Source: Aquibacillus saliphilus (lineage in GTDB: Bacteria; Bacillota; Bacilli; Bacillales; Amphibacillaceae). Taken from it: a stretch of 64,000 nt of DNA. Location of the stretch: contig NZ_JAIZAP010000001.1 in the NCBI RefSeq assembly GCF_020404745.1, forward strand, positions 62,001 through 126,000. Reading direction: 5' to 3'. Position numbers and translations under genes: made by a program. How positions within the stretch are numbered: position 1 is the stretch's first letter; each line of letters opens with the position of its first letter. The notes beneath the pieces are model-generated. The model ran no database searches. It was not told the origin of the DNA and saw only the letters and a program-made list of their open reading frames with translations. This document shows, one piece after another, positions 1 to 9,579 of this stretch.

Positions 1-519
1 TGCTCCGCTATATACGACGACCATTATATAAATAGTAAGTCCGTATATTTGTTTTCTTAATGGTTTACCAATAATTAATGATTTGGCATCAAACTTTATG
101 TCGATTTCAAATATTAAAATTGTTAAAAGAAAGACAGCTGCAAATGAAATTAGAGATATACCGAAATGCATTGCTAATACAAAATCAGATTGTGACCATA
201 ATACTGCTGCTGCCCCTATCAACGCTTGTAAAATAAGAAAAAATGTAGAAATAAATGATAAAAATTTAACTTCTCGAATATGACCAATGTATTTCCAGGA
301 TAATATAGATAAAAGTAAAACTACAATTCCTGCAATTCCAGATACTAGCCGGTGACTTAGTTCAATTATCAATTGGGCGGAAATTTCCCCTTCGCAAATA
401 GGCCAATTAGCTCCACAACCCATTCCTGAATCCGTTTTTGTTACTAAAGCACCACCAATTAAAACTAAAATCATTGAAAAAGTTGCTATTATTGAAAGCT
501 TTTTAAGTATTCTAATCAT
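1..519 (-). CDS. ctaA: Heme A synthase CtaA, N-terminal part (runs off left edge)
   Basis: This is the first 173 codons of heme A synthase, the membrane enzyme that oxidises heme O to heme A for the aa3/caa3 oxidases. It reads from the ATG at 519 down to the window edge, so the C-terminal half is missing. The translation has the family start, a first membrane helix with [10 protein letters not shown] and a cysteine pair (C35, C42 in [11 protein letters not shown]) matching the CtaA disulfide. E53 and H56 (ELSHR) fit the first heme-ligand region, followed by more membrane helices (HFGISLISF). It is divergent from ctaB, the usual Bacillus arrangement. A GAGGTGG ribosome site precedes the ATG. 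Identity is very secure; only its 3' end is unseen. Confidence 0.95.
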   Translation of the reverse strand, partial: MIRILKKLSIIATFSMILVLIGGALVTKTDSGMGCGANWPICEGEISAQLIIELSHRLVSGIAGIVVLLLSILSWKYIGHIREVKFLSFISTFFLILQALIGAAAVLWSQSDFVLAMHFGISLISFAAVFLLTILIFEIDIKFDAKSLIIGKPLRKQIYGLTIYIMVVVYSGA

Positions 520-1105
520 GTGACCACCTCACATCCAAGTGGACTAATTTCTTAAGATAGCTATAAGAATGTTACCCTCGGAGTTTATTTTTTCATATTA
601 CATTAAGTATTGAATTGAATCATGGATGAATAATGGTAACTTCACTTATAATAAAAATACGAGTGTGAAGATGAGTGACAGGACAATAATAGTAGTGTTA
701 TTCAAATACCAAACGTTATAATATCACGTTTTTAAACTTATTTCACTAAAAAATATAAAAAGACTTGCATTGTTGACCTTTGTTTGCTAGAAATAAATAA
801 GAGGATTTCATCCATTTCTACATACAAACTAGAAAGCGCCTAAAACTACTATATAATTCGTTATGCTAGTGACTATAATAAGTGCTTCTAAGTCGTTTGG
901 TATACTTTAAGATCATATTTAACAAATTTGTCACATTTTTACTCAACTTGAGTTGTTAAATAGATTGAAATTAAAATACGTGATACAATATTGCTGATGA
1001 GCCTAATAGCGAGGATGACATTAGGTTACTTTTTAACGGATTATGGAAGACCTATTTTATAAAATTTCGAACTTACATGATGCGGAAGGAGGAGTGTAGT
1101 TTATA
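520..1105. other. Divergent ctaA/ctaB control region
   Basis: 586 bases separate the start of ctaA from the start of ctaB, and no gene is visible in them. The stretch is AT-rich. It holds a short perfect inverted repeat, ACTCAA-C-TTGAGT at 941-953, and a strong ribosome site (GAAGGAGG, 1084-1091) for ctaB. In B. subtilis this intergenic region binds ResD and carries promoters for both genes. I see no pair of -35/-10 boxes with good spacing, so no promoter is called. A TTTGTCAC stretch near 927-934 loosely resembles half of a ResD site but is too weak to claim. Confidence 0.5.
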
Positions 1106-2038
1106 ATGCACAAGGTGGAAACAACAACACAGATGGTTGGCAATACTAGCAACAGTGACAAAATAAGCTTATTAAAAGACCTTAAAGCACTGATAAAAGT
1201 AGGAATTATTAATTCTAATCTAATGACAGCATTTGCTGGTTTTTGGTTAGCCCTCTACTATTCAGGACTTTCCTTCTCGAATCATTGGGATACTTTTCTA
1301 ATCACCATGGCCGGGACAGCACTAGTAATTGCTGGTGGCTGTATTCTAAATAACTATTTCGATCGCGACATTGACCCAATTATGTCAAGGACAAAAAAGC
1401 GCGCAACAGTTACCGGTAGTATTCCTTTACAATTTATTTTACTACTTGGAATTTCTACATCTGTTCTTGGCGTTTTGTTACTAATGTTAACAACCATTCA
1501 AGCTGCTTTATTAGGAGTTTTAGGATGGTTTTGCTATTTTGTACTTTACACAGTATGGTCTAAAAGAAGGTACACAATCAATACCGCAATTGGAAGTTTA
1601 TCTGGGGCCATTCCACCTTTAATCGGTTGGGCATCCGTTGATCCCAATTTACACATGGCTGCATTCATATTATTTTTAATTATGTTTATCTGGCAAACGC
1701 CACATTTTCTTGCATTAGCAATGAAAAAGTGTGAAGAATATAAAGCTGCTGGAATCCCAATGTTACCAGTGGTATATGGATTTGCAATAACAAAGAGGCA
1801 AATGGTCATCTATTCGGCTTGTATGTTGCCCTTACCATTTTATTTATTCTCGCTGGGCAATGTTTTTTTAGTGATTGCCACGCTATTAAATGTGGGTTGG
1901 TTAGCTTTAGGAGTAGCAGGTTTTTTTATGAAGAATGATTTGAAATGGGCGAACCTTATGTTCGTGTATTCTCTCAATTATTTAATGGTATTTTTCTTAA
2001 CAATGATTGTTGTAACAATACCACACGTAGTTTATTAA
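1106..2038 (+). CDS. ctaB: Protoheme IX farnesyltransferase (heme O synthase)
   Basis: CtaB adds a farnesyl group to protoheme IX to make heme O, which CtaA then turns into heme A for cytochrome caa3. The 310-residue protein is a UbiA-type polytopic membrane prenyltransferase with about eight hydrophobic segments. The first Asp-rich prenyl-diphosphate site is visible as NNYFDRDIDPIMSRTKKR (about residues 89-106), and the second loop carries EEYKAAGIPMLP. Length is normal for the family. The ATG at 1106 follows a strong GGAGGAG site. It is the first gene of the ctaBCDEF group, with 66 bases before ctaC. Family assignment is certain. Confidence 0.96.
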   Translation: MHKVETTTQMVGNTSNSDKISLLKDLKALIKVGIINSNLMTAFAGFWLALYYSGLSFSNHWDTFLITMAGTALVIAGGCILNNYFDRDIDPIMSRTKKRATVTGSIPLQFILLLGISTSVLGVLLLMLTTIQAALLGVLGWFCYFVLYTVWSKRRYTINTAIGSLSGAIPPLIGWASVDPNLHMAAFILFLIMFIWQTPHFLALAMKKCEEYKAAGIPMLPVVYGFAITKRQMVIYSACMLPLPFYLFSLGNVFLVIATLLNVGWLALGVAGFFMKNDLKWANLMFVYSLNYLMVFFLTMIVVTIPHVVY

Positions 2039-2104
2039 TAGAGTATTACATATACTCCATTTTATTAATAATAAAGGATTCAAAAAAGGAAGAGAGGTAT
2101 ATTC

Positions 2105-3154
2105 ATGAAAGGTTGGATGGGAAAAATCCGTACTCTGTTTTTGTTAAGCTTACTATCATTACTACTTTCAGGATGCGGAAAAGAAAACTTGACCGCCTTT
2201 TCACCTAAAGGATATGGGGCTGAGGTATCATTAAATCTTATTATTATTTCTTTGTTGGTCATGATCTTTGTATTTATAGTCGTTATGGTTATCTATACAA
2301 TCGTTTTGATCCGATACCGTCAGAAAAAAGGTCAAGAAGATTTTGTTCCAAAACAGACTGAGGGGAATAAGGCTTTAGAAGTTATTTGGACTGTAATACC
2401 AATTATTTTATTAATTATTATTGCTGTTCCAACAGTCTCTGCAACGTTTGATCTTGCGGATACAACTGAAAAAAATGACTCGCTAAACATTAGCGTAACT
2501 GGTAATCAGTACTGGTGGCATTTTAATTATGGTGAAGAAGAGATACAAACCAGTCAGGATCTATATATACCAACTGGTGAAAAAGTGTACTTAAATATGA
2601 TGTCAAGCGATGTTCTTCACTCTTTTTGGGTACCAACTCTAGCAGGTAAGATGGATACAAATCCAGAAAATGAAAACACAATGTACATTGAAGCGTATGA
2701 AGAAGGGGTTTATTACGGTAAATGTGCTGAATTATGTGGACCATCGCATTCTTTGATGGACTTTAAAGTAATAGCTGTTAGTCCAGAGGAGTTTGATCAA
2801 TGGGTGGAAGATATGCAAAATGTTAATCCAGATGCAACACCCGAAACAGCTAGTGCTCAAGAGGGGCAAGCCCTTTTTGAAAACAGTTGTTTAAGTTGTC
2901 ATGCAATTGGTTCTTCACCTACAGCAGTCGGTCCTAATTTAACCAATTTCGGTGATCGGTCTAAAATTGCTGGAGTTGTTGATTATTCAAAAGAAAATTT
3001 AGTTAAATGGATATTAAATCCAGAAGAATTTAAGCCTGGTAATAAAATGTCAGGAAATTATTCAGTTCCTGAGCCAGAAGAAGCTGAGAAAATAGCAGAT
3101 TATTTATTACAATTACAACCATCAGAAGTCACTCCGGAAAGTGCTACAGAGTAG
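2105..3154 (+). CDS. ctaC: caa3 oxidase subunit II with fused cytochrome c domain (lipoprotein)
   Basis: Subunit II receives electrons at the outer face of the membrane and passes them to subunit I. The 349-residue protein begins with a lipoprotein signal whose lipobox cysteine is C24 (LLLSGC). Two membrane helices follow at about 45-70 and 92-112. The CuA domain shows H172, C207, C211, H215 and M218 (KCAELCGPSHSLM). A C-terminal cytochrome c domain has C262-x2-C265-H266 and a likely axial Met at M315, so this is a caa3-type enzyme. Attachment of heme c would need the ResABC system found at 44.7-48.2 kb in this same window. Confidence 0.96.
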   Translation: MKGWMGKIRTLFLLSLLSLLLSGCGKENLTAFSPKGYGAEVSLNLIIISLLVMIFVFIVVMVIYTIVLIRYRQKKGQEDFVPKQTEGNKALEVIWTVIPIILLIIIAVPTVSATFDLADTTEKNDSLNISVTGNQYWWHFNYGEEEIQTSQDLYIPTGEKVYLNMMSSDVLHSFWVPTLAGKMDTNPENENTMYIEAYEEGVYYGKCAELCGPSHSLMDFKVIAVSPEEFDQWVEDMQNVNPDATPETASAQEGQALFENSCLSCHAIGSSPTAVGPNLTNFGDRSKIAGVVDYSKENLVKWILNPEEFKPGNKMSGNYSVPEPEEAEKIADYLLQLQPSEVTPESATE

Positions 3155-3193
3155 CAAAAACAGGGATGGAAGAGTTAAGGGAGGTTTAATAGA

Positions 3194-5050
3194 GTGAGCA
3201 CTACGATTGAGCAAAATAAAGGATTCGGCGCTACACTGTGGGATTATTTAACCACTGTTGACCATAAAAAAATTGCAGTCTTGTATTTAATCGGTGGCGG
3301 CTTTTTCTTCATACTAGGTGGACTTGAAGCAATGGCTATCCGAATACAATTAATAAAACCTGCAAATGATTTTGTTAGTGCTGGTTTCTATAATGAAATT
3401 TTAACAATGCATGGAACGACCATGATTTTCTTAGCAGCAATGCCACTGATATTTGCCTTAATGAATGCTGTTATACCATTACAAATTGGTGCGCGTGATG
3501 TTGCATTTCCGTTTTTAAATTCATTAGGGTTTTGGTTATTTTTATTCGGTGGAATTTTATTAAATGCTAGTTGGTTTCTAGGTGGGGCACCAGATGCTGG
3601 TTGGACAGCATATGCTCCATTATCAACTACATCACCGGGTCACGGGGTAGATTTTTATGTTTTAGGTTTGCAAATATCTGGTGCTGGAACGTTAATTGCA
3701 GGTATTAATTTTCTGGTGACAATTATTAATATGCGTGCCCCTGGAATGACATATATGCGCATGCCACTTTTTACATGGACAACATTTGTTGTTAGTGCGC
3801 TAATATTATTTGCATTTCCAGCTTTAACTGTTGGATTGTTCTTACTTATGTTTGACCGTTTATTTGGTTCAGGATTCTTTGATGCAAGCATGGGCGGTAA
3901 TTCGGTAATTTGGGAACACCTATTTTGGATCTTTGGGCACCCAGAAGTGTATATTTTAATACTTCCGGCTTTCGGGATATTTAGTGAAGTATTACCCACT
4001 TTCTCTAAAAAACGCTTGTTCGGATACACTGCTATGGTGTTTGCAACCGTGTTAATTGGTTTTCTAGGTTTCATGGTTTGGGCTCACCACATGTTTACTG
4101 TTGGGCTAGGACCAGCAGCAAACTCTATCTTTGCTATTGCAACGATGGCTATCGCAGTTCCTACCGGTATTAAAATATTTAACTGGCTCTTTACAATGTG
4201 GGGAGGAAGTATTCGGATTAACACAGCGATGTTATGGGCATTAGGATTTATTCCTTCGTTTACAATTGGAGGAATGACAGGTGTAATGGTAGCTGCTGCA
4301 CCAGCAGATTATCAATACCATGATTCCTATTTCATTGTTGCTCACTTTCACTATGTAATTGTTGGTGGGGTTGTGTTCGGTATTTTCGCAGGTCTTCACT
4401 ATTGGTGGCCAAAAATGTTTGGTAAAATTTTAGATGAAACGCTAGGTAAAATTACTTTTTGGACATTTTTTACAGGATTTCACTTAACATTCTTTATTCA
4501 ACATTTCCTTGGGTTGATGGGGATGCCACGTAGGTACTGGACATATGGTGCCGATCAAGGATTAGAACTTGGAAACGTTATAAGTACAGTAGGAGCTTTC
4601 TTAATGGCGATAGGTGCTATTGTATTTCTCTATAATGTCATTATCACTACTATTAAAGGTGACAAAGTTAGTGGGGATCCTTGGGATGGTCGTACACTTG
4701 AATGGTCAATTCCAAATCCAACACCGCATTATAACTTTACACAAATTCCACTAGTACGTGGATTAGATCCATTGTGGATTGAAAAAACAGAAGGTAGAAA
4801 AGGTATGACGCCGGCAGAACCTATAGGGGACATTCACATGCCGAATCCTTCGATACTACCATTTGTTATGTCATTAGGTCTTTTTATAGCAGGATTTGGT
4901 GCTATTTATCAAATAGATAATCCAATTTGGTTGGTAGTCTTAATTATTGGTATGGGAATTACGTTTGGAGCAATGTTCATACGCTCCGTCAAAGATGACC
5001 ATGGTCATCATATTCACAAAGAAGATTTAGATAAGGGGGCTGGATTATAA
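3194..5050 (+). CDS. ctaD: caa3 oxidase subunit I
   Basis: This is the catalytic heme-copper subunit that reduces oxygen to water and pumps protons. The 618-residue protein has the canonical ligands: H73 (low-spin heme), H249 with cross-link partner Y253 (HPEVY), H298 and H299 for CuB, and H384/H386 in VAHFHYV for the two hemes. It is longer than the minimal family core because of the extended C-terminal helices seen in Bacillus CtaD. The start is GTG at 3194 behind GGGAGG. The stop codon overlaps the ctaE ATG by one base, implying coupled translation. Confidence 0.97.
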   Translation: MSTTIEQNKGFGATLWDYLTTVDHKKIAVLYLIGGGFFFILGGLEAMAIRIQLIKPANDFVSAGFYNEILTMHGTTMIFLAAMPLIFALMNAVIPLQIGARDVAFPFLNSLGFWLFLFGGILLNASWFLGGAPDAGWTAYAPLSTTSPGHGVDFYVLGLQISGAGTLIAGINFLVTIINMRAPGMTYMRMPLFTWTTFVVSALILFAFPALTVGLFLLMFDRLFGSGFFDASMGGNSVIWEHLFWIFGHPEVYILILPAFGIFSEVLPTFSKKRLFGYTAMVFATVLIGFLGFMVWAHHMFTVGLGPAANSIFAIATMAIAVPTGIKIFNWLFTMWGGSIRINTAMLWALGFIPSFTIGGMTGVMVAAAPADYQYHDSYFIVAHFHYVIVGGVVFGIFAGLHYWWPKMFGKILDETLGKITFWTFFTGFHLTFFIQHFLGLMGMPRRYWTYGADQGLELGNVISTVGAFLMAIGAIVFLYNVIITTIKGDKVSGDPWDGRTLEWSIPNPTPHYNFTQIPLVRGLDPLWIEKTEGRKGMTPAEPIGDIHMPNPSILPFVMSLGLFIAGFGAIYQIDNPIWLVVLIIGMGITFGAMFIRSVKDDHGHHIHKEDLDKGAGL

Positions 5051-5673
5051 TGAGTCAAGAACACACATTAAATCCCGAGGTAATGCCAGATGAACCGGAA
5101 AAAGCCACCCTTGAAGGCAAAAATAAATTTTTAGGTTTCTGGTTTTTCCTTGGTGGAGAAACTGTATTATTTGCTAGTTTATTTGGTACCTACTTAGCAC
5201 TCAGAGGCTCTACTATGGGGGACAACACTCCTGAGAATCTATTTGGACTAGAATTAGTGTTCATCATGACTATGTTGTTATTAACTAGTTCGTTAACTAG
5301 TGTTTACGCAATGTATCACATGAAAAACAATGATTTTCCTAAAATGCAATTATGGCTGGGTATAACAGTAGTCCTTGGACTTGCTTTTCTTGGTTGCGAG
5401 ATTTATGAGTTTTACCATTACGTTCATGAATATGAGTTTACCTTTAGTTCTTCAGCGTTTGGATCTGCTTTTTATACTTTAGTCGGGTTCCATGGTGGTC
5501 ACGTTGCTTTTGGTCTCCTATGGATTATTACGTTAATGGTACGTAACGCGAAAAGAGGATTAAGCCTATACAATGCGCCAAAATTCTATGTCGCTAGCTT
5601 GTACTGGCACTTTATCGATGTTGTATGGGTATTTATCTTTACAGTTGTCTATCTAATGGGAAAGGTGGGGTAA
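5050..5673 (+). CDS. ctaE: caa3 oxidase subunit III
   Basis: Subunit III of the caa3 oxidase stabilises the complex and its proton entry. The 207-residue protein has five predicted membrane helices, the short bacterial form lacking the first two helices of the mitochondrial subunit. Family signatures include FLGFWFFLGGE near the N-terminus, GFHGGHV in the middle and the C-terminal WHFIDVVWVFIF. Its ATG overlaps the last base of the ctaD stop (TAATG), and only three bases separate it from ctaF, so it sits inside a tight operon. Confidence 0.96.
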   Translation: MSQEHTLNPEVMPDEPEKATLEGKNKFLGFWFFLGGETVLFASLFGTYLALRGSTMGDNTPENLFGLELVFIMTMLLLTSSLTSVYAMYHMKNNDFPKMQLWLGITVVLGLAFLGCEIYEFYHYVHEYEFTFSSSAFGSAFYTLVGFHGGHVAFGLLWIITLMVRNAKRGLSLYNAPKFYVASLYWHFIDVVWVFIFTVVYLMGKVG

Positions 5674-5676
5674 ATA

Positions 5677-6000
5677 ATGGTTGAAAATACCAATTCCACA
5701 AATACCAACTTAGAATATAAAAGAGCTAAAAGAAAAGAAGAAATGAAGCAACAAGTAGTAACATTTGCGTTGATGATTGTGTTTACTATTATAGCCTTTA
5801 CAATGGTTACGGCAGATTTGGATAAATTGTTTGTTATTCCAATACTTTTGGTGCTTGCTATAGTACAGGTAGGATTTCAGCTTTATTACTTCATGCATAT
5901 GAGTCATAAAGGCCATGAGATGCCTTCACTAATGTTTTATGGTGGGGTTTCTGTCGCATTTCTAACAATACTAACTATGCTGGTATTGGTTTGGTGGTAG
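5677..6000 (+). CDS. ctaF: caa3 oxidase subunit IV
   Basis: A 107-residue protein with a charged N-terminal segment followed by three membrane helices, matching the small prokaryotic subunit IV family (COX4_pro). The motif FQLYYFMHMSHKGHE between helices two and three is typical. In Bacillus it is the last structural subunit of the caa3 oxidase and contributes to assembly or stability. It begins three bases after ctaE and is followed directly by a rho-independent terminator, so it closes the ctaBCDEF transcript. Confidence 0.94.
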   Translation: MVENTNSTNTNLEYKRAKRKEEMKQQVVTFALMIVFTIIAFTMVTADLDKLFVIPILLVLAIVQVGFQLYYFMHMSHKGHEMPSLMFYGGVSVAFLTILTMLVLVWW

Positions 6001-6008
6001 AATAACTA

Positions 6009-6041
6009 GAGGTCAGGCCGCTTGGCCCTGGCCTCTTTTTT
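6009..6041 (+). terminator. Terminator after ctaF
   Basis: GAGG...CAGGCC pairs with GGCCCTG...CCTC around a short loop (one bulge) and is followed by a run of seven T. It ends the ctaBCDEF transcript and implies that ctaG has its own promoter. A TATAAT at 6131-6136 upstream of ctaG is a possible -10, but I find no matching -35. Confidence 0.85.
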
Positions 6042-6169
6042 GATTTTAATATTCAAGCAAACAGGTGATGATAGTCATAATTGTCTTTGAATTGTCATAA
6101 TAAGCTTCGTCTTTCTAATAGGGGATAAGCTATAATAGAAATAGCGCAAAAAATATGGAGTGAGATAAA

Positions 6170-7060
6170 ATGTGGTTAGAGCTACAGATATTTGGATTTA
6201 GAGCGATGTGGAGCCCTTATTACGCATTATTTGTTTTAGGGTTAGGCATTATCTATTATTTAGTAACAAATAAGTTTACAGCACAAGCACGACCAAGTGC
6301 ATTTCAACATGTATCATTTTATTTAGGTTTACTTTTATTATATATCATTAAAGGTTCTCCGGTCGATTTACTTTCACATATTATGTTTACGTCACATATG
6401 GTTCAAATGGCTTTATATTACCTTGTTTTCCCGATATTAATTATCAAGGGAATACCAGTTTGGATTTGGCAAAAAATATTCAAACTTCCATTTCTAAAAC
6501 GAATTTTAAAGATCACTACAAGTCCCTTAGTAGCATTACTGTTATTTAATGGTCTTTTTTCGATGTATCACATTCCAAGTATTTTTGATTTTACAAAAGC
6601 AACACCAGTTGCTCATGCGGTGATAACTACTGTGATTCTATTTACTGCTTTTTGTATGTGGTGGCCAATTTTTACGCCTATTAAAGAAATGGAAAAGTTG
6701 TCACCTATTATGAAAATTGGCTATATTTTTGCCAATGGTGTATTGATAACACCTGCTTGCGGGTTAATAATTTTTGCTGACTATTCTTTATATGCTACCT
6801 ATGGAGAGACTGGTGGTTGGATTCAAGCACTTGCTTTATGTGTTCCTGGCTCAGTTTTAAGTGGTCTATCATTAACTGGACCTGAGATGTTCTCGTCAAT
6901 GCCTATTGTAGAAGATCAACAGCTTGGGGGAATATTAATGAAGATTACGCAGGAAATTGTGTATGGGGCTGTATTAGCAAGAATTTTCTTTGGTTGGTTT
7001 GGAAAAGAAAGTCATAAGATTGATCCTATACCAACCTCAGCAACTCCAAGCGAGACTTGA
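6170..7060 (+). CDS. ctaG: Cytochrome caa3 assembly factor CtaG
   Basis: CtaG is a polytopic membrane protein needed for copper delivery to the CuB centre of the caa3 oxidase in B. subtilis; it is unrelated to the Cox11-type CtaG of proteobacteria. The 296-residue sequence matches the Caa3_CtaG family in length and in its pattern of about seven helices. The conserved features HMVQMALYYLVFP and SMYHIPSIFD are visible. It follows the terminated ctaBCDEF operon by 170 bases, the usual position. The ATG at 6170 has GGAGTGAG upstream. The assignment rests on family likeness and location and is secure. Confidence 0.93.
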   Translation: MWLELQIFGFRAMWSPYYALFVLGLGIIYYLVTNKFTAQARPSAFQHVSFYLGLLLLYIIKGSPVDLLSHIMFTSHMVQMALYYLVFPILIIKGIPVWIWQKIFKLPFLKRILKITTSPLVALLLFNGLFSMYHIPSIFDFTKATPVAHAVITTVILFTAFCMWWPIFTPIKEMEKLSPIMKIGYIFANGVLITPACGLIIFADYSLYATYGETGGWIQALALCVPGSVLSGLSLTGPEMFSSMPIVEDQQLGGILMKITQEIVYGAVLARIFFGWFGKESHKIDPIPTSATPSET

Positions 7061-7092
7061 TTACCAATAGTAATTAAAGAAAGGATAGACTT

Positions 7093-7548
7093 ATGCCATT
7101 ATTACCGACTATTAGTACTATATTTATTGCTTTAAGTGCAATTTTAGTTGCAATTGGGTGGATTTTAGTTTCTAAAAAGAGATATCAGGCTCATAAAAAA
7201 ACTATGATAAGTGCTGCAATCAGTGCATTATTATTTTTTATTGTATATGTATCTCGTACAATTTTTATCGGAAATACTAGCTTTGGTGGGCCGGAGGATA
7301 TAAAGATTTACTATACGATCTTTCTTATTTTTCATATCTGTTTAGCTACAGTGGGTGCGGGATTCGGTATTGTAACGCTTGTCCTTGCTTTCAAGCGTAA
7401 AATCACCAAGCATAGAAAGATTGGTCCAGTTACTAGTGTTATCTGGTTCTTCAGTGCAATAACTGGTGTTACAGTCTATTTGTTACTTTACATTATTTAT
7501 GAGGGTGGAGAAACTACAAGTATGTTTAAAGCAATTTTAGGATTATAA
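7093..7548 (+). CDS. yozB: DUF420 membrane protein YozB
   Basis: A 151-residue protein with four predicted membrane helices belonging to the DUF420 family, called YozB in B. subtilis, where it also lies next to ctaG. Conserved histidines in HICLATVG and KHRKIGP hint at a heme or copper link, but no biochemical role is established. It sits 32 bases after ctaG and shares its terminator, so a role alongside oxidase assembly is reasonable inference. The ATG at 7093 has only a modest AAAGGA site. Confidence 0.88.
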   Translation: MPLLPTISTIFIALSAILVAIGWILVSKKRYQAHKKTMISAAISALLFFIVYVSRTIFIGNTSFGGPEDIKIYYTIFLIFHICLATVGAGFGIVTLVLAFKRKITKHRKIGPVTSVIWFFSAITGVTVYLLLYIIYEGGETTSMFKAILGL

Positions 7549-7551
7549 TCA

Positions 7552-7592
7552 TAGAGATTACCTATATTTATAGGTAATCTCTATATTTTTAT
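7552..7592. terminator. Terminator after yozB
   Basis: A perfect 15-bp stem (TAGAGATTACCTATA with its complement) at 7552-7583 is followed by TATTTTTA. It lies just after the yozB stop and ends the ctaG-yozB transcript. Confidence 0.85.
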
Positions 7593-7634
7593 CTTACAAT
7601 AATAAGTATGAGCTTTTATCAAGGAGATGATGAG

Positions 7635-8141
7635 GTGCTTTTACTAAAGAATTCGCGAATAGTATTAATAGCCATCGATCTTAAAATGGGACAATTATTA
7701 CTAAATAATCGAGAAGAGTTCCATAAAATATACAATATTCCGCTTAGAAATCAATTTCCATCCAATGGATTACGATCACTACTGCCATATTACTTGGAAC
7801 GCTTAGATAATAATAATGATGAGTTGGGATTTGGACCTTGGCTTGTCAAGGACAAATATCATATCATTGGAGAGCTAGGCCTTAAAAACTTTCTATCAGT
7901 AAACAATACGGTAGATCTTGGATATAATATCTACCCGTTATTCAGAGGAAATGGCTATGCATCTGAAGCTGTTTTTATGTTATGTGACTGGTTATTCAAT
8001 CAAAATGTGACAGTCGTAACAGCTTCCTGTGATATTAAAAACGCTCCATCAATAAAAGTTCTAAAAAATTCTGGTTTTCGTAATATTGGATTAGAAAAGA
8101 ACTTTATACTCTTTGAAAAGAGGTGCAGTAAAAATGAGTAA
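7635..8141 (+). CDS. GNAT-family N-acetyltransferase (RimJ/RimL-like)
   Basis: A 168-residue GNAT acetyltransferase of the RimJ/RimL-like type. The acetyl-CoA loop is recognisable in the segment NIYPLFRGNGYASEAV, followed by the family pattern NAPSIKVLKNSGF near the C-terminus. The substrate cannot be told from sequence; relatives acetylate ribosomal protein N-termini, amino sugars or antibiotics. I take the GTG at 7635 as the start because AAGGAG lies eight bases upstream. The in-frame ATG at 7608 has no ribosome site and sits just after the yozB terminator. Its 3' end overlaps the next acetyltransferase by eight bases. Confidence 0.8.
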   Translation: MLLLKNSRIVLIAIDLKMGQLLLNNREEFHKIYNIPLRNQFPSNGLRSLLPYYLERLDNNNDELGFGPWLVKDKYHIIGELGLKNFLSVNNTVDLGYNIYPLFRGNGYASEAVFMLCDWLFNQNVTVVTASCDIKNAPSIKVLKNSGFRNIGLEKNFILFEKRCSKNE

Positions 8142-9306
8142 CATAAAAAAAATAAATCGGGGAGATTATGATCAGGTACTAAAATTAGGTGAATACGCGT
8201 TTAACTATACACTTTCTGATCAGGACCGTACAGACCGCCATATGTTAATGGGTAATCAACTTATACTAGGCTCGTATACTGATGGCGAATTAGCATCAAA
8301 ATTACACGTGCTGCCAATGGAACTGTTTCTAGGCTCCAAGGTGCTCTCTTTTGGTGGAATCGCAGGTGTAGCCACTTGGCCAGAGCATAGAAGAAAAGGA
8401 CACGTTCAACAGTTAATGAGGAAAGCTTTGGAAGAAATGAAAAGTAAATCGTTACCAATTTCGATGTTACACCCTTTTTCTATAAGCTTTTATCGAAGGT
8501 ATGGCTTTGAACTAACACAGTATGTACATAAATATCAATTCAAACCTTTAGATTTATCAGTTAAAAAGGTAGACGGGTACACGCAGAGAGTGAATTACTG
8601 TAAATACAAGGATATTCTTCAGACATTATATGAAAAAAGTGCAAGCAGTTATAGTTTAATGATGAAACGAGAAGAATGGTGGTGGGAGAAAAAGGTATTG
8701 TCAAAAGGTGACCAGATAGTTATTTATTTTGATTCATTTAATGTGCCTCAAGGATATTTGATTTCCAATATCGTGGACGAAACATTAAAGGTAGAAGAAT
8801 TCATTTTTAATAATGGGGATGCTTGCTACGGTTTATTAGAGTGGATTAGAAACCATGACTCTATGACAACAGAAGTAGAATTGGTCGTCCAACCACGTGA
8901 CCAAATAGCTTTTTACTTTGATAATCCTAAAATAACTTTTAAAAAAGAAGCTTATTTCATGACGAGAATAGTTGATTTTCAAACGTTAATATCCGTTTAT
9001 CCATTTTTTAGATCGAATGATAAATTGTTAATGGCTATTCATCTAAGTGATCATGTTGCCGAGTGGAATAATGGAAGTTGGACGATAGAATTAAATAATA
9101 ACTCGGTCAGTAAAGTAAGAAATAACGTGCAGAAGAAATGTGATATAGCAGTAACGACCGATGTTCAAACCTTGGCTTCTTTATTATTCGGTAGTGAACC
9201 TATCGACCGTTTAATTGCACTTGGTAGCTTAGTTGTCGAAGGTGATATTGAATTACTTAAGCAAGTAATTCAACCTTTAGAACCAGCTCTATTGGATTTC
9301 TTTTAG
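8134..9306 (+). CDS. Eis-like GNAT acetyltransferase with C-terminal SCP2-type domain
   Basis: A 390-residue protein with an N-terminal GNAT domain (GIAGVATWPEHRRKGHVQQLM as the acetyl-CoA segment), a second GNAT-like region, and a C-terminal sterol-carrier-like domain of about 100 residues. This is the layout of the Eis family, which acetylates amines and in some bacteria aminoglycosides. No substrate can be assigned here. The start chosen is the ATG at 8134, preceded by AGAGGTG and overlapping the upstream acetyltransferase by eight bases. An upstream in-frame ATG at 8113 lies within that gene and is less likely. The overlap suggests co-translation of the pair. Confidence 0.82.
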   Translation: MSNIKKINRGDYDQVLKLGEYAFNYTLSDQDRTDRHMLMGNQLILGSYTDGELASKLHVLPMELFLGSKVLSFGGIAGVATWPEHRRKGHVQQLMRKALEEMKSKSLPISMLHPFSISFYRRYGFELTQYVHKYQFKPLDLSVKKVDGYTQRVNYCKYKDILQTLYEKSASSYSLMMKREEWWWEKKVLSKGDQIVIYFDSFNVPQGYLISNIVDETLKVEEFIFNNGDACYGLLEWIRNHDSMTTEVELVVQPRDQIAFYFDNPKITFKKEAYFMTRIVDFQTLISVYPFFRSNDKLLMAIHLSDHVAEWNNGSWTIELNNNSVSKVRNNVQKKCDIAVTTDVQTLASLLFGSEPIDRLIALGSLVVEGDIELLKQVIQPLEPALLDFF

Positions 9307-9433
9307 GCTATTTAATTAAAGTTTAGGGCTCTTTTTGTAAGTGTTGTTTCGCAGTTGATAGAAATTGCGACGTAACCTTGTTAGGATTTGCTTTTTCCGC
9401 TCTAATTAAATCGAGTGCCATACGATCGCTTCG

Positions 9434-9579
9434 GCAGAATACTTCGCTTTCCGTGGGCACGGCCTAAAGCCAGCCTCAGAATCAAAGAACGATTCTTCCG
9501 GGGTCTTCGGCTCGTGGGACTGCGATTACTCGTCCCATCGAAAACCTTTCGCTGTTCCCACAGGACAAGAGATACTTCG
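9434..9579 (+). repeat. Intergenic repeat, copy A
   Basis: A GC-rich element beginning TCGCTTTCCGTGGGCA and ending near GCTGTTCCCACAGGACA, the two ends being partly complementary. It contains an internal hairpin, TGGGAC...GTCCCA, at 9515-9537. It aligns with the reverse complement of copy B at 9811-9943 at both ends and in the core (CTGCGRTTACTCGTC). From memory, repeats of this look are scattered between genes in many Bacillaceae genomes; mobility and function are unknown. Confidence 0.7.

Noticed and set aside
83-283. Plus-strand frame of 66 codons at the left edge
   Set aside because: It is the antisense of the conserved ctaA coding sequence and has no family likeness.
826-840. Possible CcpA (cre) site AGAAAGCGCC upstream of ctaB
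   Set aside because: It misses the invariant TG of the cre consensus and the right half does not fit.
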